Positions 1 through 8,444 of a stretch of DNA of 64,000 nt are shown here, piece by piece. Within the stretch, counting starts at the first letter, position 1. Each line of letters opens with the position of its first letter. Position numbers and translations under genes: made by a program. The DNA comes from Neisseriaceae bacterium (lineage in GTDB: Bacteria; Pseudomonadota; Gammaproteobacteria; Burkholderiales; Chromobacteriaceae). Location: the NCBI GenBank assembly GCA_027489245.1, contig JAIYAC010000002.1, positions 62,001 to 126,000 on the forward strand. The letters run 5' to 3'. The notes under the pieces are model-generated. The model had not been told where the DNA came from. It saw only the letters and a list, made by a program, of their open reading frames with translations, and searched no databases.

Positions 1-938
1 CCGACTTTGATCGGGTAGAAGAAGTGGGTGAAGCCGCCGTCTTCAAACACGAAGTCCTCGCCTTTGCGGATTTTGTCCTGATAGCCGGCCAGCGCATCTT
101 CTTTGGCTAGCGGCTTGCCTACCAGTGCCGGGTCGGGGTTCACCACGTACAGGCCGCCTTCCGACACCATACGAACAAAGCCGGTTTCGTACAGTTTCAC
201 GCTGCCGTACTTTTTCTGCAGGGTATCCAGTGCCAGGTCGGCTGCGGCGATGCCCAGAAATTTGCCGCTGGGGTCCTTGATGGCCACGGCCAGTGAGCTT
301 TCCAGTACCTGTTTGCCCTGTACTTCGTAGAAAAACGGCTCGGTAATGGTGTCACGGCCACGGGTTTTCGGTACGTAGTAGAAGTCACCCCAGCCGGGCT
401 TGTCGTAGTCGGGTACGTATTCGGTCAGTTTGTCCTTCCACTCGGGAAACTTCTCTACCCTGTCCTTGGACATCATCACGTCTTGCGCCGCTTTGCCGTC
501 ACCGCCGCGGGTCATGTAGGGGCTATAACGGCCTGTCGGGTCGTGTCGTGGCCAGTCCAGCCGGAACTGGTCATCCTTGCCATCCAGCGCATTGGGTTCG
601 TACAGCATCCACATGCCGATGATCTGGGGGTCGGCATCCAGTATGTTGAGGATGGTGTTGTCGATGACTTTACGGTCTACCGCGCCAGCGCGTTGCATGC
701 CACCCACGGCATCGGCCAGGTGTTTGGGTACGCTGAAACCATGTGCCAGGTCGGCAGTCACGGCGTCGGCAAAGCGGCCGGCTTGTTCCGAGGCCAGCTG
801 ATAGCCCTGCGCTTCTGCCGACTGGTAACTCTGGCGGGCAATCAGCGCGATCATGCTGCTAAAACCTACCGCGATAGCCACCCCGGCTACCAGGATAATG
901 CGGTTGCCCAGGTGTCCCCATTTGGCTGTTTTTCCCAT
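1..938 (-). CDS. Methyl-accepting chemotaxis protein, N-terminal part (runs off left edge)
   Basis: About 312 codons of a transmembrane chemoreceptor are present; the C-terminal HAMP and signalling domains lie outside the window. The start ATG at 938 is preceded by AAGGA with good spacing. The protein opens with a short cytoplasmic stretch, then a membrane segment (ILVAGVAIAVGFSSMIALIA). A long periplasmic region follows with features typical of dCache sensors, for example IIGMWMLYEPNALDG, TEPFFYEVQGKQVLESSLAVAI and GKFLGIAAADLALDTL. dCache receptors bind amino acids, polyamines or organic acids in the periplasm and signal through CheA/CheW; the ligand here cannot be read from sequence. MCP is secure, dCache likely. 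Confidence 0.85.
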   Translation of the reverse strand, partial: MGKTAKWGHLGNRIILVAGVAIAVGFSSMIALIARQSYQSAEAQGYQLASEQAGRFADAVTADLAHGFSVPKHLADAVGGMQRAGAVDRKVIDNTILNILDADPQIIGMWMLYEPNALDGKDDQFRLDWPRHDPTGRYSPYMTRGGDGKAAQDVMMSKDRVEKFPEWKDKLTEYVPDYDKPGWGDFYYVPKTRGRDTITEPFFYEVQGKQVLESSLAVAIKDPSGKFLGIAAADLALDTLQKKYGSVKLYETGFVRMVSEGGLYVVNPDPALVGKPLAKEDALAGYQDKIRKGEDFVFEDGGFTHFFYPIKV

Positions 939-1290
939 ATTGCATTCCTTGTGCTGAGTCAGGGCGGTGCTTGGCTTGAAGAATAGAAGCCCACCGTAGG
1001 TATTTCTACGTATTCTTTTAGAAAGACATTACGCTCGACTGCTACGATTAGATAGAAAATAATCAACACTGCGCGGGGCTGGCTGGGGCATGCACAGGAA
1101 ATACAACAGGCTTTGTCAGGTGTACGTGTGCACTGGTCTGCGCTGGGGCATAAATGGGGCTTGGCATTGAGTACGGATGGCTTCGATAATGAACTACTGC
1201 AATACGGGTATCCATTTCGGTTTAATGCCTGTAGCCTTGGCGGTCCGTTTGGTGCGCCGCCTCACTCTTTATATAGCTGCCAGTAATTAA
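939..1290. other. Divergent intergenic region
   Basis: This 352-bp spacer separates the leftward chemoreceptor from the rightward HD-GYP gene and must hold both promoters. It is more AT-rich than its neighbours around 1000-1080. A short inverted repeat, CGTAG gtattt CTACG (995-1010), lies 57-72 bp upstream of the chemoreceptor start. I see no convincing sigma-28 or sigma-70 boxes and no small ORF. Confidence 0.4.
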
Positions 1291-2505
1291 ATGATTAAGT
1301 GTATAGACGTCTCAGATCTGAAAGTCGGCATGTTCGTGCATGACCTGAACTGCGACTGGGCTTCTCACCCGTTTTTTCGCAAAAGTTTTTTGCTGAAGCA
1401 AGACAGTGAGATAGCCAAGATTATCGAAGCCGGTATTCATGAGGTGTATATCGACACACTGAAGGGGCTGGACGTTCGGCACGCCCGTACCGAACAGGAA
1501 GTCAAAGAGACACTGCAGCAAGAGATGCTGGAAATCGCCAGCAAAGAGCCCTCCCCTATCATCCAGGTATCCTTTGCCGACGAAATGGGCCGAGCCGCCC
1601 GCATCAAGACACAGGCGCAGACCCTGGTGAAAACGGTGATGCAGGATGTGCGCCTGGGCAAAGCGGTGGAGCTGGAGCAAGTGGACCCGATGATCGAGTC
1701 CATTACCGAGTCGGTACTGCGTAACGGCGGTGCGCTCACCACCCTGCTGCGCATCAAGAACAAGGACGACTACACCTTTTTGCATTCGGTCAGTGTGGGT
1801 ACGCTGATGATTGCCTTTTGCCGCTCGGTAGGCATGGACCGCGAGGCCATTCGCCAGGCGGGCCTGGGCGGCCTGCTGCACGATACCGGCAAGGCGCTGG
1901 TGCCGGACGAGGTGCTGAACAAGCCTGGCCGGCTAACCGACGAAGAATTCGATATCATCCGCCGCCACCCCGGCGACGGCCATGCCATTTTGCTGAAGAC
2001 ACCAGGCATTGGCGAGATTCCGCTGGACATTACCCTGCACCATCACGAGCGGGTGGATGGCAGTGGCTACCCGCACAAGCTGCCGGGCGAGCAGATCACC
2101 ACCATGGCCAAGATGGCTGCCATCGTGGATGTGTACGACGCCATTACGGCCGACCGTTGCTACCACAAAGGCATGTCGGCTACCGATGGCCTGCGCAAGC
2201 TGTACGAGTGGAGCAAATACCATTTCGACCCCAAGCTGGTGCAGGCTTTCATGCGCTGCGTGGGTATTTATCCGGTGGGTACGCTGGTGTTGCTGGAGTC
2301 GGGCAAGCTGGGCGTGGTGGTAGAGCAGAACGAAGGTAACCTGCTGCAGCCGACGGTAAAAACGTTTTTCAGTACCAAGAGCGGCGTTTACCAGACCCCG
2401 GAATTGGTCAACCTGGCCAAACCACTGGGTTTTGGTGGCGGAGACAAGATTGTCAGCCATGAAGACCCGGTAAAATGGAAGGTGAACCCGCTGCGATTCT
2501 TGTAA
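1291..2505 (+). CDS. HD-GYP domain cyclic-di-GMP phosphodiesterase
   Basis: The 404-residue protein has an N-terminal DUF3391-like region (about 1-130, beginning IDVSDLKVGMFVHDL) and a C-terminal HD-GYP domain. The HD motif is at HDTGK (residues 197-201), the second metal site at HHHE (250-253) and the signature GYP at 259-261, so all catalytic elements are present. HD-GYP enzymes hydrolyse c-di-GMP to pGpG or GMP and usually favour motility over biofilm; this fits the neighbouring chemoreceptor and the GGDEF gene opposite. No strong ribosome site precedes the ATG. A 23-bp perfect hairpin follows 17 bp after the stop and separates it from the convergent cyclase. Confidence 0.93.
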   Translation: MIKCIDVSDLKVGMFVHDLNCDWASHPFFRKSFLLKQDSEIAKIIEAGIHEVYIDTLKGLDVRHARTEQEVKETLQQEMLEIASKEPSPIIQVSFADEMGRAARIKTQAQTLVKTVMQDVRLGKAVELEQVDPMIESITESVLRNGGALTTLLRIKNKDDYTFLHSVSVGTLMIAFCRSVGMDREAIRQAGLGGLLHDTGKALVPDEVLNKPGRLTDEEFDIIRRHPGDGHAILLKTPGIGEIPLDITLHHHERVDGSGYPHKLPGEQITTMAKMAAIVDVYDAITADRCYHKGMSATDGLRKLYEWSKYHFDPKLVQAFMRCVGIYPVGTLVLLESGKLGVVVEQNEGNLLQPTVKTFFSTKSGVYQTPELVNLAKPLGFGGGDKIVSHEDPVKWKVNPLRFL

Positions 2506-2522
2506 GAGCACAGACGCGTTTG

Positions 2523-2572
2523 CCAAAACAATGCGGCCAACCTTGCTAACAAGGTTGGCCGCATTGTTTTGG
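2523..2572. terminator. Perfect 23-bp hairpin built from two inverted uptake-like motifs
   Basis: The arms 2523-2545 and 2550-2572 are exact reverse complements around a 4-base loop (ctaa). Each arm contains one perfect copy of the 13-mer (TGCGGCCAACCTT at 2532-2544, AAGGTTGGCCGCA at 2551-2563). It lies between convergent stops, and the arms end in A- and T-rich runs, so it should terminate transcription both ways. Confidence 0.85.
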
Positions 2573-2580
2573 GGGCCGGC

Positions 2581-3516
2581 TTACAGCCTGACCAGCTCGC
2601 GGTCGTTGCCACCACGGCGTTTGGCGCGGTACATGGCGCTGTCTGCCTGGGTCAGGATATCGCGTGGCATCACGCTGCCGCTGGTAAACAGGGTAATGCC
2701 CACCGAAGCGCTGACGCTATTGGGCAGGCTCAGTCCGTCTACCGGGCTGGATAGCGTGGCAATGATCTTGCTGGCGACCGCGCGGGCACCACTTTCATTG
2801 GTGCTTTCCAGCAGCACGGCAAACTCGTCACCGCCCACGCGGATCAGCAGGTCACTGGTACGTACGACGCCACGCAGGCGGGCGGCCATGGTAGACAACA
2901 CGCGGTCGCCAATCATATGGCCGTGTACGTCGTTAATCGCTTTGAAACGATCCAGGTCCAGAAACAGCAAGGCGCACAGCCGGGCTGCGCTGTCCTTGGC
3001 CAGGTTGTCCAGCTTCAGTTCCAGATAGCGGCGGTTGGCCAGGCCGGTGAGCGAGTCGCGGTGGGCCAGCTCGGTCAGGTGGCCTTGCAGCAGCTGCAGG
3101 CGCTGGGCTTCCTGGCGGCGGGTGGTGACATCGTGGTGTGTTTCCAGCAGGCCATCCAGCTCGCCCTGAGCATTGAATAGCGGCGCCAGGGTAATTTCAA
3201 AAAAGCGCTGCTGGCCAAAGTTGTCGGTACAGGTTTGTTCGGTGGTAACCGGTTTACGCCATTCGATAACCTGCTGGCGCGGGCAGGGTTTGTCGTCGTC
3301 GCAGGGCTGGCTGCTGCCGTGGATATAGTGATGGCATGGCCCGTGCTTTGGCTCGCCATACTGGCGGCGGGCTTCGGCGTTGGCGTATTCCACGGTATGG
3401 TCTGGCCGGAACAGCATGACGGGATGGGGCAGTAAATCCAGGATTTGCTGCAGTCGTGCGGCGTCCGGGTTGGGCTGGCCTGTTGGCGGGGTAAGCGAGT
3501 GGTCAGATAGCGTCAT
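2581..3516 (-). CDS. PAS-GGDEF diguanylate cyclase
   Basis: The 311-residue soluble protein has a PAS domain at about 20-135 and a GGDEF domain at about 145-311. The active-site motif RVGGDEF carries intact GGDEF at 228-232, and the inhibitory I-site RxxD (RTSD, 219-222) sits exactly five residues upstream, so it should make c-di-GMP and be product-inhibited. The PAS domain is cysteine-rich (Cys61, Cys72, Cys78, Cys96, within CHHYIHGSSQPC and KPCP), a pattern seen in a subset of PAS sensors that may bind a cofactor or respond to redox. It is convergent with the HD-GYP gene, giving a make/break c-di-GMP pair. Confidence 0.92.
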   Translation of the reverse strand: MTLSDHSLTPPTGQPNPDAARLQQILDLLPHPVMLFRPDHTVEYANAEARRQYGEPKHGPCHHYIHGSSQPCDDDKPCPRQQVIEWRKPVTTEQTCTDNFGQQRFFEITLAPLFNAQGELDGLLETHHDVTTRRQEAQRLQLLQGHLTELAHRDSLTGLANRRYLELKLDNLAKDSAARLCALLFLDLDRFKAINDVHGHMIGDRVLSTMAARLRGVVRTSDLLIRVGGDEFAVLLESTNESGARAVASKIIATLSSPVDGLSLPNSVSASVGITLFTSGSVMPRDILTQADSAMYRAKRRGGNDRELVRL

Positions 3517-3642
3517 GTCCGCTCAAGTGGCTGTCTACAAAAAAGAAATAGGTTAACAGTTGCTTGAAATCGTCATGACTTGTGTTTTAAATTAAATGAC
3601 GATTAACAATACATAACTAAAAAATAAGACTATATTTTTATA
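3517..3642. other. AT-rich intergenic segment
   Basis: This spacer upstream of the PAS-GGDEF gene is markedly AT-rich (around 3540-3642) and probably holds its promoter. I could not assign -35 and -10 boxes with confidence, and there is no ORF. Confidence 0.35.
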
Positions 3643-3674
3643 AAAAGGGCTGATCAATAGACCAGCCTTTTGTC
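3643..3674 (-). terminator. Terminator of cpdB
   Basis: On the minus strand an AAAAGGCTGGTC/GATCAGCCC-type hairpin with a short loop is flanked by A/T runs, 16 bp beyond the cpdB stop. The pairing contains one bulge. Confidence 0.6.
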
Positions 3675-3689
3675 ATTTATGCAACACTG

Positions 3690-5594
3690 CTATTTGATCA
3701 GCTCAATACTGAGCGAACCGTCCCCGTTATCGCTTGCCAGGGTGAGTTCCGGGTGGCGTGCCAGCACGGCGCGGGCACCTGCCCCCGTGCTAAAGCGCAG
3801 GCCGATACCGGCTACCGGCAAAATGCGCCAGTTGTTGTCGCGGCTGGGGTTCACGGTGCCTTTGCTGGCCAGGTAGCGCGCCAGTGCTTCACGGTTTTCA
3901 TCCGGTGCATCAATGACGATCTGCTTGCCGTTGAGGCCGGCAAAGTTGCCACCGCCACTGGCGCGGTAGTTGTTGGTGGCCACCAGGAAGGTCTGGTTAT
4001 CGTCCAGCGGCTGGCCGTTGTAGCGCAGGTTCACGATGCGGTGGGCTTCTGCCGCCACCAGCTTGCCGTCCATGTCGTAGCGTGAGGGCTGGGTGACGTC
4101 TATCTCGTAGCTCACGCCGTCGATGGTGTCGAAGTTGTACGAGCGGAAGTCCGGGTTGATCAGCGCCTGGGTGGCCGGGCCTTGCGGGTTGATGTGGTTG
4201 AACTGGCCGGCGGAGCGTTCCAGCCACTCACGTACGTCGCTGCCTTTCACCTTCACTACTTTCAGGGTATTGGGGTAGATGTACAGGTCAGCCAGGTTTT
4301 TGATGGCCAGCGGGCCGGCTGGAATATCGGTGTAGTAGCCCCAGCCCTGGCGCCCGCCCGCCTTGAACGGCGCGGCGGCAGACAGCAGTGGCAGCTTTTC
4401 GTATTCGGTGCCGCGTACGGCGTTTTGCACGTACCACAGCTGGGCTTGCGACACGATCTGTACCGACGGGTCATCGGCCACCTGGGCAAAGTAGCTGTAG
4501 ATCGGCGCCGTGCTTTGCGCCACCTGGCCGCGCACGTAGGTCAGGGTATCGTCGTGTACATGGCCGATCAGCTCGCGCACCATGGGGTCGGCGTCTACGG
4601 TGGGCTTTTTGGCTTTCTTGTCGAAGATGGGGCGCAGGCTGGCTTGCTGGTCTACCACTTTCCAGCTGCGGCCAACCTTGTCCAGGGTGAGGTCGATGAC
4701 CCCCAGGTGGTCGCCCCAGCGGCCGGGCATGGTGGCGGCCACGCCGTTGATGGTGCCCTTGTCGATATTCACTTTCGGGTAGTCGGCAAAGGCTTTGGAC
4801 GGAAACTCGGCGTGGGCGTGGCCAAACAGGATGGCGTCAATGCCCGCTACCTCGGCCAGGCCGGCTACCGAGTTTTCGGCAAAGCGTGGCTGTTCGCCCT
4901 TTTCGAAGCCGGAATGCGCCACCGCTACCACGATATCGGCGCCCTTTTTCTTCATTTCCGGCACGTAGCGGCGGGCGCTGTCCAGGATGTCTTGCGCCTG
5001 TACACGGCCTTCCAGGTTGGCTTTATCCCACATCAGGATTTGCGGCGGCACAAAGCCGATGACGCCAATGGTCAGCGTGTGTGTTTTGCCGTCTTCGTCC
5101 TGCACCTTGCGTTTGAGCAGGGTGTAGGGCTGTACCAGTGGCTTGCCGGTTTTGGCGTCGGTGACGTTGGCCGACACATAGGGGAAGGCTGCGCCTTGCA
5201 GTGCCTGCTTGAGGAAGGGCAGGCCGAAGTTGAATTCGTGGTTGCCGATATTGCCGGCGTCGTAGCGCAGCGCGTTCATCACGGTGTAGGCCGGGTGGGT
5301 TTCACCTTTTTTCAGCGGTTTGATCTTGGCCACCAGGTCGCCCATCGGGCTGCCCTGCAGCAGGTCGCCGTTATCGATCAGTACGCTGTTTTTGGCTTCG
5401 GCGCGCGCGGTTTTGATCAGGCTGACGGTTTTGGCCAGGCCAAAATCATCGGTGGTTTTGTCCTGGTAGTAGTCGTAGTTCACCAGGTTCATGTGGATAT
5501 CGCTGGTTTCCAGCAGGCGCAGCTTGACCGGGGCGGCCCAGGTGGTGCTAACGGCCATGGCCAGCAGGCTGGCGGCAAACAGTTGGCGTGTCAT
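3690..5594 (-). CDS. cpdB: Periplasmic 2',3'-cyclic-nucleotide 2'-phosphodiesterase/3'-nucleotidase
   Basis: The 634-residue protein starts with a signal peptide (MTRQLFAASLLAMAVSTTWA), so it acts in the periplasm. The N-terminal metallophosphatase domain shows the dimetal motifs LLETSDIHMNL, DNGDLLQGSPMGD, GNHEFNFG and VVAVAHSG...LFGHAHAEFP. The C-terminal 5'-nucleotidase domain follows from about residue 370, including YIYPNTLKVVKVKG and NNYRASGGGNF. Length and motif order match CpdB, which converts 2',3'-cyclic nucleotides to 3'-nucleotides and then nucleosides for uptake. It is followed by its own terminator and seems monocistronic. Confidence 0.95.
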   Translation of the reverse strand: MTRQLFAASLLAMAVSTTWAAPVKLRLLETSDIHMNLVNYDYYQDKTTDDFGLAKTVSLIKTARAEAKNSVLIDNGDLLQGSPMGDLVAKIKPLKKGETHPAYTVMNALRYDAGNIGNHEFNFGLPFLKQALQGAAFPYVSANVTDAKTGKPLVQPYTLLKRKVQDEDGKTHTLTIGVIGFVPPQILMWDKANLEGRVQAQDILDSARRYVPEMKKKGADIVVAVAHSGFEKGEQPRFAENSVAGLAEVAGIDAILFGHAHAEFPSKAFADYPKVNIDKGTINGVAATMPGRWGDHLGVIDLTLDKVGRSWKVVDQQASLRPIFDKKAKKPTVDADPMVRELIGHVHDDTLTYVRGQVAQSTAPIYSYFAQVADDPSVQIVSQAQLWYVQNAVRGTEYEKLPLLSAAAPFKAGGRQGWGYYTDIPAGPLAIKNLADLYIYPNTLKVVKVKGSDVREWLERSAGQFNHINPQGPATQALINPDFRSYNFDTIDGVSYEIDVTQPSRYDMDGKLVAAEAHRIVNLRYNGQPLDDNQTFLVATNNYRASGGGNFAGLNGKQIVIDAPDENREALARYLASKGTVNPSRDNNWRILPVAGIGLRFSTGAGARAVLARHPELTLASDNGDGSLSIELIK

Positions 5595-5680
5595 GGTGTG
5601 CTTACTCGTGTTGGTAGCCGGTCGGGTGCCGGCTGATGGCGCGAGTGTGCAATAAATGCCGCCCGCCTGACAACGCAGGC

Positions 5681-6025
5681 TTAGCCCAGCGTGCGGCTGC
5701 CGTCGGCCGGGTACTTGCGGGCGTTCTTCTGCAGCTTGTCAGCTACCGCGGCGTTCAGGTCTACGCCTGTCACATCGGCCAGTCGTACCAGGTACATCAG
5801 CACGTCGGCCAGCTCTTCTTGCAGGTGGGCGTACTCGGCAGGGTTGGCCGCAAGGTGGGCGGCTTCAGCGTCGGTTTTCCACTGGAAGATTTCTGCCAGC
5901 TCGCCTACCTCGCCGGTGAGCGCCAGCATCAGGTTGCGCGGAGTGTGAAACGGCTGCCAGTGGCGGTCGGCGGCAAACTCGCGCTGGGCGGCGATCAGGC
6001 CGTCTACGTTCACGAGGTGGGTCAT
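5681..6025 (-). CDS. MazG-like nucleotide pyrophosphohydrolase
   Basis: The 114-residue protein belongs to the MazG/dCTPase-like all-alpha NTP pyrophosphohydrolases. The helical metal-binding motif is visible as LTGEVGELAEIFQW followed by LQEELADVLMYLVRLAD, which carries the ExxE...ExxD carboxylates. HWQPFHTPRNLMLAL is the usual N-terminal motif. The start at 6025 is chosen over the longer frame because AAAGGA sits 7 bp upstream. Such enzymes remove non-canonical or excess dNTPs; the exact substrate is unknown. Confidence 0.88.
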   Translation of the reverse strand: MTHLVNVDGLIAAQREFAADRHWQPFHTPRNLMLALTGEVGELAEIFQWKTDAEAAHLAANPAEYAHLQEELADVLMYLVRLADVTGVDLNAAVADKLQKNARKYPADGSRTLG

Positions 6026-6101
6026 GCGGTGTCCTTTATGGGGCGGGTACAAGACAAAACGCCCTGCACAGGCAGGGCGTGGGGCAGACAGACACAGCCG
6101 C

Positions 6102-6710
6102 TTACAGCAAGCCTTCTTCCTTCATGGCCTGTTGCACGGCCGGGCGGGCAAAAATGCGGGCGCTGAAGGCCTGCAGTGCCGGCCAGCTGTCCAGGCTGCG
6201 GCCAACGTATTTGGCCCACGACAGGCACACAAACAGGTAGGCGTCGGCCACGGTGTAGCTGCTGCCCAGCAGGTAGTCTTGCTGGCCCAGCGTGGTGTTG
6301 AGCGCGTCAAAGCGCGTGGTCAGGCGCTGCCAGGCGGCCTCTTTGACCGCGTCGTCCTGGCTGTGGAACAGCGGCGAGAAGCCTTTGTGCACCTCGGTAG
6401 AAATGAAGTTCAGCGCTTCTTGCAGGCGGTAGCGCGCCAGCGTGCCGTTGGCCGGGGCCAGGTTTTTTTCGGGCGCCTGGTCGGCAATGTACTGCACCAG
6501 TGCCGGGCCTTCGGTGAGGATCTCGCCGTTATCCAGCTGCAGCGCCGGCACGTAGCCCTTGCTGTTGATGGCGCGGAAGTCGGCACCGCTTTCGGTAAGG
6601 CGTGGCTCGGCGCGCAGGTTCACTTTTTCGAACTGGTACGGCAGGCCGCTCTCGGCCAGGGCAATGTGCGGGGACAGCGAGCAGGCACCGGGGGAGTAGA
6701 ACAGTTTCAT
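6102..6710 (-). CDS. gstA: Beta-class glutathione S-transferase
   Basis: The 202-residue protein aligns by eye end to end with E. coli GstA. MKLFYSPGAC carries the catalytic Cys10 of the beta class; KGYVPALQLDNGEILTE and ALVQYIAD form the glutathione-binding thioredoxin fold, and YTVADAYLFVCLSWA is the conserved helix of the all-alpha domain. It is predicted to be a cytosolic dimer that conjugates or reduces electrophiles with glutathione. GST subfamily is secure; the physiological substrate is not. Confidence 0.93.
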   Translation of the reverse strand: MKLFYSPGACSLSPHIALAESGLPYQFEKVNLRAEPRLTESGADFRAINSKGYVPALQLDNGEILTEGPALVQYIADQAPEKNLAPANGTLARYRLQEALNFISTEVHKGFSPLFHSQDDAVKEAAWQRLTTRFDALNTTLGQQDYLLGSSYTVADAYLFVCLSWAKYVGRSLDSWPALQAFSARIFARPAVQQAMKEEGLL

Positions 6711-6796
6711 CTTGTATCCTCAACGAAAGGGGTATGCCATGTACCCGACCGGGTGGGCAGCACACCTAGCCATCATGGTGATGGCTGCGCGGTATT

Positions 6797-7507
6797 TCAA
6801 GCGTGGTCTTGCTCGGCCTGCCCCAGTTTCCAGTAACCCACCAGGCGCGTACGCGCCCGGCTGCTGCGCCCTGCGGCGATAAAGTGCTCTCGTATTGCTT
6901 TTACCACGCCGGACTCGGCAGCCGCCCACAGGTAGGCGTCCCGCCACTGGCTGGCGGGCAGCGCGGCCAGCGCCGGCAACAGCGCGTCGATGGCGCTATC
7001 CACGACCCATTGCACCCTGACGCCTGCCGGGTGCTGCAGCGCGATGATTTCCTCGGCGGCGGGTACCGCCAGCAGTGCCGTCCCGCAGGAGTCGGCAGGC
7101 AGGGTTTCCAGCAGTGCGCTGGCAGCGGGCAGCGCACACAGGTCGGCCAGTAGCAGGACGTGTGTCTCGCCAGCCAGGTCCAGCGGCGCACGCGGGCCCA
7201 TGATGGCCAGCGTATCGCCAGGCTGGGCGTGGCGGGCCCAGTGCGAGGCTGCGCCGTCCGGCTCGTGCAGCAAGAAGTCGATGTCCAGCTCCAGCGCGTC
7301 GCGGCGGAAGTGGCGCACGGTGTAGGTGCGCGAGGCGCGACCGCCGTCGGGCAGCGCAAAGTACAGCTTGATGTTGGGGCCGTTTTCCACGTGGAACGCG
7401 GCCAACTCGGGGCTGCTTACCGTGATGCGGCGCATGCGCGGGGTGAGCTGGCTAATGCGCACCACGCGGGTATCAAAGTGGTACTGGCGGTCGGTAGGGC
7501 TGCTCAT
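6797..7507 (-). CDS. Siderophore-interacting protein (FAD-dependent ferric reductase)
   Basis: The 236-residue protein matches the SIP/ViuB family. An N-terminal flavin-binding barrel carries RTYTVRHF (FAD contact) and GDTLAIMGPRAPLDL; the C-terminal NAD(P)H-binding half ends in WAAAESGVVKAIR and LVGYWKLG, the family signature. These cytoplasmic enzymes reduce Fe(III)-siderophore complexes to release iron. No siderophore genes are next to it. The ATG is preceded by a GGAG-type ribosome site. Confidence 0.9.
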   Translation of the reverse strand: MSSPTDRQYHFDTRVVRISQLTPRMRRITVSSPELAAFHVENGPNIKLYFALPDGGRASRTYTVRHFRRDALELDIDFLLHEPDGAASHWARHAQPGDTLAIMGPRAPLDLAGETHVLLLADLCALPAASALLETLPADSCGTALLAVPAAEEIIALQHPAGVRVQWVVDSAIDALLPALAALPASQWRDAYLWAAAESGVVKAIREHFIAAGRSSRARTRLVGYWKLGQAEQDHA

Positions 7508-7537
7508 GGCGGGCTCCTGTACAAGTCTGGCGCTGAT

Positions 7538-7837
7538 CTAGCTATCGTTCTTTTTGCCAAACAGCACACGCGGGGCGTGATGGCCGGTAGTGCTGCGTGG
7601 CGGGCGGGCCGGTTTGGGGGTTTTCAGCTGGATGTACAGCGCCTCGACTTCGGCGCGCGCCCACGGCGTGCGGCGCAGGAACGTGAGGCTGGATTTGATG
7701 CTGGGGTCGCTGTTGAAGCAGCGTATTTTCACCAGCTGGCCCAGCTGCGGCCAACCATAGTGCGCGACCAGCTCGTTCAGCAGGGCTTCCAGCGTGACGC
7801 CTTGCAAGGGGTCTTTAGGGGCGGGTTTATCGCTCAT
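7538..7837 (-). CDS. VF530 family DNA-binding protein
   Basis: The 99-residue protein matches the small VF530 family: [20 protein letters not shown], then a core ending [17 protein letters not shown], with a basic tail. VF530 proteins have a double helix-hairpin-helix-like fold and are annotated as DNA-binding, but their role is unknown. The ATG shares its A with the TGA stop of the upstream ykgJ-like gene, so the two are probably translationally coupled. The start is supported by CCGGAG. Confidence 0.88.
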   Translation of the reverse strand: MSDKPAPKDPLQGVTLEALLNELVAHYGWPQLGQLVKIRCFNSDPSIKSSLTFLRRTPWARAEVEALYIQLKTPKPARPPRSTTGHHAPRVLFGKKNDS

Positions 7838-8232
7838 CAGGTGCTCCGGCGGCCGTGATTGGGGTTCTTGGTGTAGGCGCAGTAGCCCGGGCGCGGGCCA
7901 ACCTTGGGGTGATTGCGGCAGGTGTTGGGGCGCAGTTCGTAGATGGTGCACAGCCGGGTTTTCTGATCCAGATACATGCAATCACCGTTGGCGCGCCGGC
8001 TGAGGGTGAATACTTCGTACTTGAAATTGAAATGCTGGATGATGCGCTGTTTTTCCAGACGTTTGGCGATGTTCTTTACCGGCTCTTGCAGCTCGAACTC
8101 GTCCACAATGCCCATGCGCACCAGGTCTGGCAGCTTTACTTCTACCGGCATGCTGCAACAGGACGCCATGCAGTCGCTGCACAGCCCGTTTTTGTATTTC
8201 ACCCAGGTATCCAGGCGCTCGATATCAGACAC
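7837..8232 (-). CDS. YkgJ family cysteine-cluster protein
   Basis: The 131-residue protein has the YkgJ (CxxCxxxCC) zinc/iron cluster signature: [10 protein letters not shown] near residues 17-26, then [23 protein letters not shown] and GYCAY. The RP-x-C-x-x-(F/H)P motif is diagnostic. The family is presumed to bind zinc or an Fe-S cluster; its function is unresolved. It is the first gene of a two-gene unit with the VF530 gene. Confidence 0.9.
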   Translation of the reverse strand: MSDIERLDTWVKYKNGLCSDCMASCCSMPVEVKLPDLVRMGIVDEFELQEPVKNIAKRLEKQRIIQHFNFKYEVFTLSRRANGDCMYLDQKTRLCTIYELRPNTCRNHPKVGPRPGYCAYTKNPNHGRRST

Positions 8233-8444
8233 ACATCACCCTTAAAGCATTGAATTCAAAAAACAATCCGCCAGTTGGCGAAAGCTGCGCATTCTACGGG
8301 CTGGGCTGGCGGGTGGCAAGGTGAGCGGCCGGCGCGTGCCTGATACTGGGGATATCCCACATTGCCCATCATGCGCTTTCGTCGTATCTCTGGCGCAGCT
8401 TGCAAAATAAAAATCAGGCAATAGCCATTCCGGTGAGAGAAAAC

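Noticed and set aside
4182..5636. Long plus-strand ORF (484 codons) opposite cpdB
   Set aside because: It is the antisense of a clear CpdB gene. It has no recognisable domain and the composition of a shadow frame.
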